This document shows, in pieces, positions 1-8,307 of a stretch of 43,809 bases of DNA. Source of the DNA: Campylobacterales bacterium. GTDB lineage: Bacteria > Campylobacterota > Campylobacteria > Campylobacterales > Sulfurospirillaceae. Numbering within the stretch: position 1 is the stretch's first letter; each line of letters begins with the position of its first letter. The notes below the pieces were generated by a model, which was given only the letters and a program-made list of their open reading frames with translations, searched no databases and was not told the origin of the DNA. Where the stretch lies: contig JAFGFU010000010.1 of assembly GCA_016930915.1 (NCBI GenBank), positions 1 through 43,809 of the forward strand, in the 5' to 3' direction. The position numbers and the translations under genes are program-made.

Positions 1-160
1 ATATCGAACTTTCAGCCACTTTGTCGGGCAAAATCACACTACTTATTATTTTATCTATCACTTGTTTACTCGTTTCAGGCTTTATCGCGATGTATTTTTG
101 TGTTGTTTCTATATGCGTGTGACCTAAAGTATGGAATATGCTCACATGTGTAAACACACG
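1..160 (-). pseudogene. Tyrosine recombinase (phage integrase) C-terminal remnant
   Basis: Read on the minus strand, this stretch is open from the window edge back to an in-frame TAA at 161-163. It encodes a segment with LGHTHIETTQKY, the last catalytic block of phage-integrase-type tyrosine recombinases: the box-III histidine of LGH and the nucleophilic tyrosine of QKY. The rest of the catalytic domain, with the two arginines and the first histidine, is missing because the stop lies only about 12 codons before the motif. The C-terminal tail leaves the window on the left. I therefore read it as a decayed 5'-truncated fragment, with its 5' end facing the start of ybaK. It may mark the edge of an old integrated element lying to the left of the window. 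That it is a remnant is clear; its parent element is unknown. Confidence 0.7.
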
Positions 161-219
161 TTATATATTTCAAATTGAAACATTTTTTGCTACCATTCTT
201 AAAAACTAAAGAGAAGAAA

Positions 220-699
220 ATGAGCCTTAAAAAAACAAATGCAGCGCGGTTTTTGGATACGCTTAAACTGCCCTACGAGATGAGTTCGTATGAGGTAGAT
301 GAGGAGGACTTAAGTGCAACACATGCGGCGGCATCGCTTGATGTGGATGCTTCGTGTGTGTTTAAAACGTTAGTGGCGAGGGATGATGCTAAGCGAATTT
401 TAGTGGCGTGCATTCCAGCAGCAGAAGAGATCGACCTGAAGGCTTTAGCGAAAGTAGCACAGGCTAAGCGGTGCGAGCTTGTGGCTGTGAAAGAGCTTTT
501 AGGGCTTACGGGCTACATTCGAGGGGGCTGTTCACCGCTTGGAATGAAAAAACAGTATTTAACCTTTATTGACGCATCGGCTTTGCAACAGGAAAAGATT
601 TATGTAAGTGCTGGGCTAAGAGGTGTGCAACTTGTTCTTGCCCCCTCCGTGCTCATCCAAGCCACACATGCGCAATGTGAACCTCTTATAAAACATTAA
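220..699 (+). CDS. ybaK: Cys-tRNA(Pro)/Cys-tRNA(Cys) deacylase, YbaK/EbsC family
   Basis: This 159-residue protein belongs to the YbaK/ProX-like family of trans-editing factors that hydrolyse mischarged Cys-tRNA(Pro) in the cytoplasm. Family hallmarks visible are the N-terminal KKTNAARFLD, the central VFKTLVA with the conserved lysine of the substrate pocket, and the GYIRGGCSPLGMKK loop near residues 108-121. Length matches the family (about 155-160). The start at 220 is chosen because it begins MSLKKTNAARFL as in homologues and has a GAGAAG ribosome-binding site a few bases before it; a start at 175 would add an unrelated 15-residue extension. It appears to be a single gene, followed by 83 bases holding the promoter of the next gene. 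Confidence 0.93.
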   Translation: MSLKKTNAARFLDTLKLPYEMSSYEVDEEDLSATHAAASLDVDASCVFKTLVARDDAKRILVACIPAAEEIDLKALAKVAQAKRCELVAVKELLGLTGYIRGGCSPLGMKKQYLTFIDASALQQEKIYVSAGLRGVQLVLAPSVLIQATHAQCEPLIKH

Positions 700-749
700 A
701 AATTCTTTAAAAAAAGAGGTTATGCAACGCATTTATCACGCTTATGTTA

Positions 750-755
750 TACAAT
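750..755 (+). promoter_or_regulatory. Probable -10 element for the FIST-kinase operon
   Basis: TACAAT lies 28 bases before the chosen start of the FIST gene. Transcription from it would begin near 762, which leaves room for the GGGAG ribosome-binding site at 772-776 and rules out the in-frame ATGs at 744 and 759 as starts. Confidence 0.45.
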
Positions 756-782
756 AGCATGATAAAAGTATGGGAGTGTCGG

Positions 783-1838
783 ATGTTTGAACATGTCTCT
801 TTTTATAAAACACTAGAGAGCTTCGAAAAATCAGTTAAATCTGGAACATACCTTCTGATGATTGCGCAGGAAACACTTTTTTTAGAACTTCCCAAAAAAG
901 AGGGTTTGGTATATGCAGGGGCTATTTTTCCAAAAATTATTTTTAAACAAAAAACTTATAGCAGTGGTCTTATTGCTGCTAAGCTTTCCAAAACATCTAC
1001 ATTGCATATTATGGATATCCATAAAGAATGTAAACCCCTTTCTTCTATTCACAATAGTCATTCTATTTTTACAATTGTGGATGGCTATTCAGCTGCTATT
1101 TATGATTTTTTAGAAAATCTCTATACGCTCATTCCAGAAACATGTAAAATTATAGGTGCGGGTTCTGGAAAAAATACGCTGATTCAAGAGCTAACGATTT
1201 TTGATCAAACACGTTTTTATCTGGAGAGTGCTATTGTTATTGCCTCTCAAAAGAATATTGGCTTAGGTGTAAAACATGGATGGAAACCTTTACATGGTCC
1301 ATTAATTATTTCTCAATGCCATCATACAACCATCGAAAAAATGAATTATGAAGATGCCTTTGAGGTGTATAAAAATGCTATAGAGGCTCAAAGTACTTTA
1401 CGTTTTGATACCACACCATTTTTCAAAATTTCACAACACTATCCTATAGGACTTGTTCGCTACAATCAAGATTTTCTTGTAAGAGAACCTGTTTCAACCG
1501 ATGGGAAAAGTATTAAGGTAGTCGGTAAACTTGAGCAAAATTCTATTGTTTGCATTCTTACATGTAAAGAAAATGAGCTAATTCAAGCAGCCCATGAAGC
1601 AGCTATACTTTCACGTGAAAGCAAGGAAAATGAGGCTATTCACTCTGTAATGGTTGTTGATTGTATTTCACGATTTTTGGTTTTGGATAAAAAGTATTCT
1701 CAAGAACTCAAAGCCATTGCAAAAGCGTATGAACCGAAGACCTTACTATGGGGTGTGCTCTCAGTAGGAGAAATTGCCAATGCCAATCAAGAAGGCATTG
1801 AGTTTTACAACAACACGTGCGTCATTGGAACACTCTAA
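783..1838 (+). CDS. FIST domain (FIST_N + FIST_C) signal sensor protein
   Basis: This 351-residue soluble protein has the two-part FIST architecture: an N-terminal domain (roughly residues 20-190, including the glycine-rich AGSGKN segment) and a C-terminal domain (roughly 205-350) ending with the typical GEIA...G.EFYNNT...GTL pattern. FIST domains are predicted small-ligand (possibly amino-acid) sensors and are commonly encoded beside histidine kinases or c-di-GMP enzymes. The context here agrees: it is followed after 31 bases by a soluble histidine kinase, then a second kinase and a REC-GGDEF-EAL protein on the same strand. No signal peptide or membrane segment is seen. The start at 783 has GGGAG six bases upstream. 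The ligand cannot be inferred. Confidence 0.85.
   Translation: MFEHVSFYKTLESFEKSVKSGTYLLMIAQETLFLELPKKEGLVYAGAIFPKIIFKQKTYSSGLIAAKLSKTSTLHIMDIHKECKPLSSIHNSHSIFTIVDGYSAAIYDFLENLYTLIPETCKIIGAGSGKNTLIQELTIFDQTRFYLESAIVIASQKNIGLGVKHGWKPLHGPLIISQCHHTTIEKMNYEDAFEVYKNAIEAQSTLRFDTTPFFKISQHYPIGLVRYNQDFLVREPVSTDGKSIKVVGKLEQNSIVCILTCKENELIQAAHEAAILSRESKENEAIHSVMVVDCISRFLVLDKKYSQELKAIAKAYEPKTLLWGVLSVGEIANANQEGIEFYNNTCVIGTL
1557..1568. repeat. Near copy (11/12) of the TTTACATGTAAA palindrome
   Basis: CTTACATGTAAA inside the FIST gene, read in the T-C-K frame (LTCKE). Confidence 0.7.
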
Positions 1839-1869
1839 GCTACGCATTTAGTAGAAAGGATTTTAAGCA

Positions 1870-3096
1870 ATGCGCCACTTAAACGAACAGCTCTTCATTG
1901 CTTTTGAGTGTATCAGCGCTATTGGTACCTCTTTGGATTTAAAAATAATGGTCGAACATTTTCAAAAAGTCTTTGCACGAAAAACAGGTGCTTTAGCTTC
2001 AAGTTATTGGCGTTATGACGAAGAACAACATACTTATACACAGCTCACATTTCAAGGTAAAAAAGCTTTTTTACCTCTGTTTAAAACACCCTCAACATGC
2101 ATGCCTTACCCTATTCTTTCTTTAGATCAAACAAAAACAAAAAATCTTTTACATGTAAAGATTGATGAGGATTGGATGATTTTTTTATTTCATGCTCCCT
2201 ATACAGAAATTGAACTCATTAAAAATATGCTTGAATCGTTTAAAGAGAAGCTTGAAAATGCTGTACATGGATGTAAAAATCACTCAGAAATTATAGAAAT
2301 CAATCAAAAATTAGAGCGCCTGATTCAAGAAGAAGTGGCAAAAAATAGAGAGAAAGATCAGCATATTTTACAACAATCTCGTTTGGCACAAATGGGTGAA
2401 ATGATTAGCATGATAGCCCACCAATGGCGCCAACCTTTAAGCTCCATCTCAACCGTAGCGGCATCCATTAAACTGAAACTCTCCCTCAATCGTTTTGATT
2501 ATACAACCAAAGAGCAAGAAGAGGCCAACAAGCTTTTTTTACAAGAGAGCATGAACAAAATTGAATCGTATGTACGCTTTCTTACGCACACAATCGATGA
2601 TTTTCGTAACTTTTTCAAGCCCAATAAACAAAAAGAGAGCGTAACACTCTCTCAGCTTGTTAACCGTACACTGGGTATTATTGGCAAAGCCTTAGAAGTC
2701 AACGGAATTACCCTTCATGTTCAAACCAACACAACCCATGAAGTTTTAACCTATGCTAATGAAATGACACAAGTGATTTTAAATATTCTCAAAAATGCAG
2801 AAGATATTATTAAAGAGCGTAACGTCAAAAATCCACAAATTCACATTACGCTAAGCTCAGATAAAACATGGCAAATCATTACCATTGAAGACAATGCTGG
2901 AGGAATTAAAGAAGAGATTCTTCCCCATATTTTTGCTCCCTATTTTTCAACAAAAACAGAAAAAAATGGAACAGGACTTGGACTTTATATGTCTAAAACC
3001 ATTGTTGAAGAGCATTGCGGTGGGCAAATTATGGCAAGCAATGGAGCACAGGGAGCTCTTTTTACCATCAAGCTGAAAGAAGATGCTACCCCATGA
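1870..3096 (+). CDS. Soluble sensor histidine kinase
   Basis: This 408-residue cytoplasmic histidine kinase has no membrane span. Residues 1-135 form an unrecognised, possibly GAF-like sensory region. A coiled coil (about 145-165) leads into a HisKA-like dimerisation helix with phospho-acceptor His184 in MIAHQWRQP, and then the FRNFF segment common in Campylobacterota kinases. The HATPase_c domain shows the N box (ILKNAED, about 307), the G1 box (EDNAGG, about 340) and the G2 box (GTGLGLYM, about 367). Its kinase core is closely related to the next gene, with which it shares a 50-base identical block. The stop overlaps the next start as ATGA, so the two are probably translationally coupled. 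The FIST protein just upstream may supply or modulate its input (inference). Confidence 0.9.
   Translation: MRHLNEQLFIAFECISAIGTSLDLKIMVEHFQKVFARKTGALASSYWRYDEEQHTYTQLTFQGKKAFLPLFKTPSTCMPYPILSLDQTKTKNLLHVKIDEDWMIFLFHAPYTEIELIKNMLESFKEKLENAVHGCKNHSEIIEINQKLERLIQEEVAKNREKDQHILQQSRLAQMGEMISMIAHQWRQPLSSISTVAASIKLKLSLNRFDYTTKEQEEANKLFLQESMNKIESYVRFLTHTIDDFRNFFKPNKQKESVTLSQLVNRTLGIIGKALEVNGITLHVQTNTTHEVLTYANEMTQVILNILKNAEDIIKERNVKNPQIHITLSSDKTWQIITIEDNAGGIKEEILPHIFAPYFSTKTEKNGTGLGLYMSKTIVEEHCGGQIMASNGAQGALFTIKLKEDATP
2148..2159. repeat. TTTACATGTAAA palindrome, perfect copy
   Basis: Lies inside the first histidine kinase gene, read as L-H-V-K (LLHVKID) in the sensory region, away from any conserved motif. 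Confidence 0.9.
2380..2429 (+). repeat. 50-base direct repeat shared by the two histidine kinases, copy 1
   Basis: This block around the phospho-acceptor His codon is identical, base for base, to 4548-4597 in the next gene; identity stops at c2430 (t in the other copy). Third-codon positions are also identical, which protein constraint alone would not require. Confidence 0.9.
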
Positions 3097-5279
3097 AGCA
3101 AAACACCCTTTCAAAACTGCTCAAAAAAGAGTACCTTACATCCATCATTTTACCGCTTTTACTCATTGAAGCTATGCTACTTTTAGCCTACTTTTGGAGC
3201 AATGCTTATGTTAATGAAGCTTCGAAACATGCTTTAATTGAAGAAACAAAAATACACATTAAAGAGATTAGTAAGCGCTCTGCTACCCTTATCAATAACG
3301 AATTTAAAACACTTTCCAATCTAACCATGCTTATGCAAAAGCAACATGAAACTTTTTTTGAAAACTATAACCCTTTACATGTAAAAGAGATCAAGCCTAC
3401 TTACCGAATGCTAAAAGATGGTGTCATTACCAATACCAAAACAAATGAAAATTCTTGTAGCCTCTTTTTCTCTAATGCAAAACAAAACAACCCTTACCGT
3501 ATGGAAAAAGCCATTGCCACAGAAATCCTCGATTCATTTTATAATGCCCTGATACACAGTAATGAAAACATTGCGCAAGTCTACTTTAATTCCTACGACT
3601 CACTGAATAGACTCTGCCCTTTTATGCCCGATGCACTCAGCCAATATCCACATAACATGGATATTCCCACCTATAATTTTTACTATTTGGCCGACACCAA
3701 ACACAACCCTTTAAAAAAAGTAATCTGGACAGATGCCTACCTAGACCCTGCGGGACAAGGATGGATGATTAGCGCTATTGCTCCTGTGTATAAAGGTGAT
3801 TTTTTAGAGGGGGTTGTTGGGGTTGATGTGACAATTAATCAATTGATTCGTAACATTCTTACGATTAAACTTCCTTATGAATCCATGGCAATGCTTGTCG
3901 ATGAAAACGGACATATTTTAGGCATGAGCGAAGCGTTAGAACCTCATCTTGGCATTAAAGAACTAACAGCCCACACCTACCATGCACCCATTGAGGCAAC
4001 CATTTCAAAACCACAAAATTTCAATCTTTTTACACATAAAAACAATGCCCTTGCGCGTTTGCTGACACAGATGCTAGAAACTAATAATGATATTTCAGAG
4101 TTTGGTGAGGCACAAACACATTTTATTATTACGCAAAATGCCATTTCCCAAACCAAATGGAAATTTGTTCTCTTACTTGATAAAGATGACCTTTTATCCA
4201 ATAGCACAACACTCAAAGAAAAAACCGATACCATTGGCTATATTGCCTTAGGATTTATGGCACTTTTTTATCTGATTTTTCTTTTCCTTCTGCTCAAACG
4301 AGCACAAACATTTTCTAACGAAATTTTAACACCATTGTATGAACTCATCGAAGCAACAAAAGTGCTCAAAAATAAACTCGCTACGCATACCATTCAACAC
4401 TCTAATATTATAGAAATCAATACCCTCTTAGATAATTTTACGGCAATGAGTCATGAGCTTCAAGAGCTTTATGATTCAATGGAACGTAAAATCAAAGAAG
4501 GTGTTACCCAAAAAATGGAAGCACAAAAAATGATGATTTATCAATCACGTTTGGCACAAATGGGTGAAATGATTAGCATGATAGCCCACCAATGGCGTCA
4601 ACCCTTAGGTTCCATTGCCGCACTGGCTGCGAGCATCAAGCTCAAAAACGATTTGAAAAAATCTGATCTTAATAGTGAGCGTGGAAGGGCTGAGCAAGAA
4701 AAGTTTTTAAACACTTCTGTGCAAAAAATTGAGCATTACATTCTTTTTTTAACCACTACGATTGATGATTTTAGAAACTTCTTTAAACCCGACCAACAAG
4801 CCAAAGAGACATCACTGGCGCAAACAATAGAAAAAGCCTTGAATATCCTTTCAAAAAGCCTTGAAGAACATCAGATTGTTTTACATGTAAAGATCACTTC
4901 AACAACGCTCTTTAGCTCTTATGAAACCCAAATAGTACAAGTGCTCATCAACCTTTTAAAGAATGCACATGATGTGATTATAGAGCGTAAAATCGCACAG
5001 GGTGAAATTTGGATTCATGCGTATGAAAAAAAAGAGAGCGAAGAGACTTTCTTTATAGTTGAAATAGAAGATAATGCAGGAGGCGTAAAACCATCTATTA
5101 TGGATAAAATTTTTGACCCCTATTTTTCAACAAAATTAGAAAAAAATGGAACTGGATTAGGACTCTATATGGCAAAAACAATTATTGAAGAACATTGCCA
5201 TGGAAGTCTTGATGTAGAGAACACTCAAAAAGGGGCAAAATTCACCCTAAAAATTCGTGGAGAAGACCATGTCCATTAA
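3093..5279 (+). CDS. Membrane-bound dCache sensor histidine kinase
   Basis: This 728-residue kinase has a transmembrane helix near residues 16-36, a periplasmic sensor of about 340 residues with dCache-like features (WTDAYLDPAGQGWMIS, then GVVGVDVTINQL), a second helix near 379-402, a HAMP-like linker and a coiled coil. The HisKA helix follows with His499 in MIAHQWRQP, and then a HATPase_c domain with N box, EDNAGG and GTGLGLYM. The start at 3093 overlaps the previous stop (ATGA); an upstream in-frame ATG would lie deep in the previous gene. It presumably phosphorylates the REC domain of the next gene, which overlaps its end by 11 bases. dCache domains usually bind small organic ligands such as amino acids or carboxylates; the ligand here is unknown. 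Confidence 0.92.
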   Translation: MKQNTLSKLLKKEYLTSIILPLLLIEAMLLLAYFWSNAYVNEASKHALIEETKIHIKEISKRSATLINNEFKTLSNLTMLMQKQHETFFENYNPLHVKEIKPTYRMLKDGVITNTKTNENSCSLFFSNAKQNNPYRMEKAIATEILDSFYNALIHSNENIAQVYFNSYDSLNRLCPFMPDALSQYPHNMDIPTYNFYYLADTKHNPLKKVIWTDAYLDPAGQGWMISAIAPVYKGDFLEGVVGVDVTINQLIRNILTIKLPYESMAMLVDENGHILGMSEALEPHLGIKELTAHTYHAPIEATISKPQNFNLFTHKNNALARLLTQMLETNNDISEFGEAQTHFIITQNAISQTKWKFVLLLDKDDLLSNSTTLKEKTDTIGYIALGFMALFYLIFLFLLLKRAQTFSNEILTPLYELIEATKVLKNKLATHTIQHSNIIEINTLLDNFTAMSHELQELYDSMERKIKEGVTQKMEAQKMMIYQSRLAQMGEMISMIAHQWRQPLGSIAALAASIKLKNDLKKSDLNSERGRAEQEKFLNTSVQKIEHYILFLTTTIDDFRNFFKPDQQAKETSLAQTIEKALNILSKSLEEHQIVLHVKITSTTLFSSYETQIVQVLINLLKNAHDVIIERKIAQGEIWIHAYEKKESEETFFIVEIEDNAGGVKPSIMDKIFDPYFSTKLEKNGTGLGLYMAKTIIEEHCHGSLDVENTQKGAKFTLKIRGEDHVH
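3374..3385. repeat. TTTACATGTAAA palindrome, perfect copy
   Basis: In the periplasmic sensor region of the membrane kinase gene, read as L-H-V-K (PLHVKEI). Confidence 0.9.
4548..4597 (+). repeat. 50-base direct repeat shared by the two histidine kinases, copy 2
   Basis: Identical to 2380-2429 over 50 bases spanning the His499 codon, with divergence immediately outside. Confidence 0.9.
4880..4891. repeat. TTTACATGTAAA palindrome, perfect copy
   Basis: Read as L-H-V-K (VLHVKIT) in the membrane kinase. The paralogous site in the first kinase reads LHVQ with different codons and lacks the DNA word. Confidence 0.9.
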
Positions 5280-6993
5280 CTTACAAGAACTGCTTGCATT
5301 AACCTCTCATCTACGCGTTCTCTATGCAGAAGATGACACGGTTTTGAGAGAAAATACGGTCTTGCTCCTTCAAGACCTTTTTTTTAAGATTGATGAAGTC
5401 AGTGATGGACTAGAGGCACTTGAACACTACGAGACACATTTAAATGATTACGATATTGTCATTACCGATCTTAATATGCCCAATATGAGTGGCATGGAGT
5501 TAGTACGTCATATTCATCGTATGAATCCCAAACAGCCTGTAATTGTTATTTCTGCACACAATGAAACAGAATTTTTTTTAGAGAGTATTCGTAACAATGT
5601 TGTCGGCTACATTTTAAAACCGATTGATTTTGACCAACTGATAGAAACACTCTACAAAACAGCCATCTTCATCCAAAAGCAGACAGAAGAAAAAAATCAC
5701 CAAAACCATCTTGAACAAAAACTCCAAGAACAACATCAAGCACTTGAAAAACACGCTGAAGTCATGAATGAATTTTTAACCCTTGATAGCATTACAAAAC
5801 TTGAAAATGCCACTATGCTCTCCTCTTTTTTAGAAACACTCAAAGAGGATCATGCCATTACAATCATGCTCTATAATATTGATAATTTTAGCTTTATTAA
5901 TCAAAAATACGGTGTTGAATTTGCAGATGAAACGTTGCGTAAAGTAGCTGAATTTTTACAATTCAGCCTTTTAGATGATGCCCGTATCTACCGCTACAAT
6001 TCTGACGAATTTGTCATTATTTTCGATCCATATCTTTCAGATCCTGAGTCAATCGCCATTCAAACACAAGCTCTTTTTCGTGAGACGCCTATTGGAGAAA
6101 TGGAAAATAAATCTGTTTATATTACCCTTTCCTGTGGCATTGCAACATCAAAAAATCCAGCTTCACTTCTACCCAATGCCCGTATGGCTCTTCGTGAAGC
6201 ACGTATGAAAAATCTTCCAAATCAGTACACCATTTACAACGCTCCTGAACTTTTTGAGCAACCATCCATCAGTGATAACGAATGGATTCAAAAATTTCGT
6301 CTTGCCCTAGAAGAAGATCGCCTGATTCCTTTTTTTCAGCCCATTGTTGATGCTACTACCCAACAAATTGTAAGCTATGAATGTCTTGCTCGCATTGAAG
6401 AAAATGGTCAATTTATCGCCCCTTTTGAGTTTCTTGAAGCTGCAAGACGCAGTGGATTAATGAGCAATCTTACACGGGTCATGATTCATAAGGCATTTAA
6501 ACTATTTTCAAACAATAGTGCGAGTTTCTCTATTAATATCTCCAATGAAGACCTACTCACGCAAGATTTTATTAATTTTCTTATTCATAAACAAAAAAGT
6601 ATTCCCATAGATCCTCACCGTATTACTTTTGAGATTTTAGAAGACATTATCATCAGCGATGCCAACCATGTACCACTTCAAAATTTACATATTCTTAAAG
6701 CAATGGGGTATCGTTTGGCACTGGATGATTTTGGAAGTGATCGTTCTAACGTTAACCGTTTAGAAAATATTGGTGTAGATACACTAAAAATTGATGGACA
6801 ATTTATTAAAAACATTTGCCATACACAACGTAATCAAGATATCGTTGAATCCATTACAGTCATGGCACATAAGCTCAATATTAAAGTTGTTGCAGAGTTT
6901 GTTTCGACACAAGAAGAGTTCGCACTTCTAAAAGAACTGGGGGTTGACTACATACAAGGACACTTTTTTAGTGATCCTTTGCACACGCTGTAA
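5269..6993 (+). CDS. Response regulator with degenerate GGDEF and intact EAL domain (c-di-GMP phosphodiesterase)
   Basis: This 574-residue protein has an N-terminal REC domain (1-130, phospho-acceptor Asp67 in ITDLNMP, conserved Lys in LKPID), a coiled coil (about 145-175), a GGDEF domain (about 180-325) and an EAL domain (about 340-574). The GGDEF signature is N244-S-D-E-F, so both glycines are lost and cyclase activity is unlikely. The EAL domain keeps the key acidic residues: Glu371 in YECLAR, FEILED, LALDDFGS, LKIDGQF and AEFV, so it probably hydrolyses c-di-GMP to pGpG. The ATG at 5269 is preferred because GGAGA lies six bases upstream; the GTG at 5257 lies before that site. It is the natural output of the two kinases upstream. 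Its last 26 bases overlap the 3' end of the broken regulator on the other strand. Confidence 0.92.
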   Translation: MSINLQELLALTSHLRVLYAEDDTVLRENTVLLLQDLFFKIDEVSDGLEALEHYETHLNDYDIVITDLNMPNMSGMELVRHIHRMNPKQPVIVISAHNETEFFLESIRNNVVGYILKPIDFDQLIETLYKTAIFIQKQTEEKNHQNHLEQKLQEQHQALEKHAEVMNEFLTLDSITKLENATMLSSFLETLKEDHAITIMLYNIDNFSFINQKYGVEFADETLRKVAEFLQFSLLDDARIYRYNSDEFVIIFDPYLSDPESIAIQTQALFRETPIGEMENKSVYITLSCGIATSKNPASLLPNARMALREARMKNLPNQYTIYNAPELFEQPSISDNEWIQKFRLALEEDRLIPFFQPIVDATTQQIVSYECLARIEENGQFIAPFEFLEAARRSGLMSNLTRVMIHKAFKLFSNNSASFSINISNEDLLTQDFINFLIHKQKSIPIDPHRITFEILEDIIISDANHVPLQNLHILKAMGYRLALDDFGSDRSNVNRLENIGVDTLKIDGQFIKNICHTQRNQDIVESITVMAHKLNIKVVAEFVSTQEEFALLKELGVDYIQGHFFSDPLHTL

Positions 6994-7669
6994 GTTTATA
7001 GCCTCTATTTTTTAAATTAATAATAGATTCAGGATAACCCAACTTATCACGAACACGTTTAATCAGTGCACGCAGTGTAGAATTATTGACTTCATCACTG
7101 TGCCAAATTTCTTGAGCAAGACGTTCCGTTCACACAAACGTATTGGCATATTTTACTAAAAGTGCCAAAAGTAACTCTTCTTTAGCTGTTAATTCTTGCT
7201 CAACACCCTTTACATGTAAAACATTCTTTCCAAGATCAAAGCTAACACCTTCATACAATAAAACCGTTGTTGTAGGCTCTTTTATCCCTTCTTTTTGACG
7301 TAATTTTGCCGTTGCTTTTACGAGGGTATTAATGAGCAGTTGTGAATCAAACGGTTTTGTGAGAAAACTATAAATGCCCAATTCAATGCTTTTAAGAAAA
7401 TACTCCGTCTCCTTATATGCAGACATAACAATGACCATTTGCTCGGGATTTTTTTTCTTTATTTTTTCAATTAACGCTAAACCATTGGTGTGAGGTAGCT
7501 GAATATCACTCATCACCAAATCATACGAAGCGTTTAAGTACTGCGTATAGGCTTCTTCTGCTGTAAAAAAAGGGTCAATCACTTCAAAAAAATCGCTTAA
7601 AAAAAGCACCAATTCTTCTTGCAATGAAGGGTCATCTTCAATTAAAAGTAAACGTAAAGGTTTATTCAC
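6968..7669 (-). pseudogene. OmpR/PhoB-family response regulator interrupted by an in-frame TGA
   Basis: From a GTG start at 7669 (GGGGAAG just upstream) the frame encodes a REC domain with Asp55 in MSDIQLP and Lys in LTKPFD, then the first half of a winged-helix DNA-binding domain. It stops at TGA (7130-7132) after 179 codons. The same frame continues without interruption for 53 more codons to a TAA at 6968-6970. That downstream part is the rest of the winged helix: TERLAQEIW, the recognition-helix region STLRALIKRVRDKLG and the wing INLKNRGYKL. Treated as one protein it has the normal 233 residues, so a single base change explains the break. It could be a nonsense mutation, a sequencing error or read-through. 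As it stands the product is a receiver with no recognition helix. Confidence 0.85.
7209..7220. repeat. TTTACATGTAAA palindrome, perfect copy
   Basis: In the interrupted response-regulator gene, read on the minus strand as L-H-V-K (VLHVKGV). Confidence 0.9.
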
Positions 7670-7760
7670 TCTCTTCCCCAAAATAGACGTTAGTGTCACA
7701 ATACAGCGAATATAGAAGCAGTATATCGAAAAATATAACACAAATACAACGCCAAAGGTA

Positions 7761-7766
7761 TATAAT
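7761..7766 (+). promoter_or_regulatory. -10 element of the single-domain receiver gene
   Basis: Perfect TATAAT, 28 bases before the ATG at 7794, in an AT-rich context typical of Campylobacterota housekeeping promoters. Confidence 0.55.
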
Positions 7767-7793
7767 AAACTTCATTTGAGATGGAGAAACCTA

Positions 7794-8219
7794 ATGAAAA
7801 ATCCAATTCAAGAACTCGCAGAGTGGGGCAAAACATTAAAGATTTTATACGTTGAGGATGATGATGCACTGCGTCAAGAAATCAAACTTTTTCTCAGTGA
7901 TATTTTTGAAGAAATTGATGAAGCCTGTAATGGGCAAGAGGGCTTAGACAAACTGTCTACCAAAACATATGATTTGGTTATTTCTGATATTCGTATGCCT
8001 GTGATGGATGGCATTGAAATGATTAAACACATTAAAGAACGCTATCCTAAACAGCCTATTTTAGTCACTTCTGCCCATAATGAAGTTGCATCCCTTGTCA
8101 AATTAATCAACCTTGATGTTGAAAATTTCATTACAAAGCCACTTCAAGGAGAACACATTTTACGTGTTTTACATCATGTTATTAAGCGTATCCTTATAGA
8201 AAAGGAGCACGAGCGTTAA
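7794..8219 (+). CDS. Single-domain response regulator (CheY-like receiver)
   Basis: This 141-residue protein is a stand-alone REC domain. The acidic pocket (YVEDDD) is at about residues 20-25, the phospho-acceptor is Asp65 in ISDIRMP, the conserved Thr/Ser is in LVTSAHN and the Lys is in ITKPLQ. There is no output domain. Its N-terminus and receiver resemble the REC domain of the REC-GGDEF-EAL protein (both have EELxxxxxxLxxLYxEDD-type starts), which suggests they take phosphate from related kinases. The start at 7794 has GGAGAA six bases upstream; the ATG at 7776 lies before this site. It may act as a phosphate sink or a protein-binding output for the kinase pair (inference). Confidence 0.88.
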   Translation: MKNPIQELAEWGKTLKILYVEDDDALRQEIKLFLSDIFEEIDEACNGQEGLDKLSTKTYDLVISDIRMPVMDGIEMIKHIKERYPKQPILVTSAHNEVASLVKLINLDVENFITKPLQGEHILRVLHHVIKRILIEKEHER

Positions 8220-8268
8220 AGCTTACTTGCACAGAGCGAAGTTAATGGTGCTTATAGGAATCGCTTGT

Positions 8269-8274
8269 TATAAT
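8269..8274 (+). promoter_or_regulatory. -10 element of the cyclophilin gene
   Basis: TATAAT in the context TTGTTATAATC, 33 bases before the ATG at 8308. Confidence 0.55.
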
Positions 8275-8307
8275 CATTTTTTAACTTAATTCAAAAGGTT
8301 CCAACCC

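Noticed and set aside
5968-6020. Active diguanylate cyclase in the REC-GGDEF-EAL protein
   Set aside because: The signature reads NSDEF, losing both glycines that position GTP.
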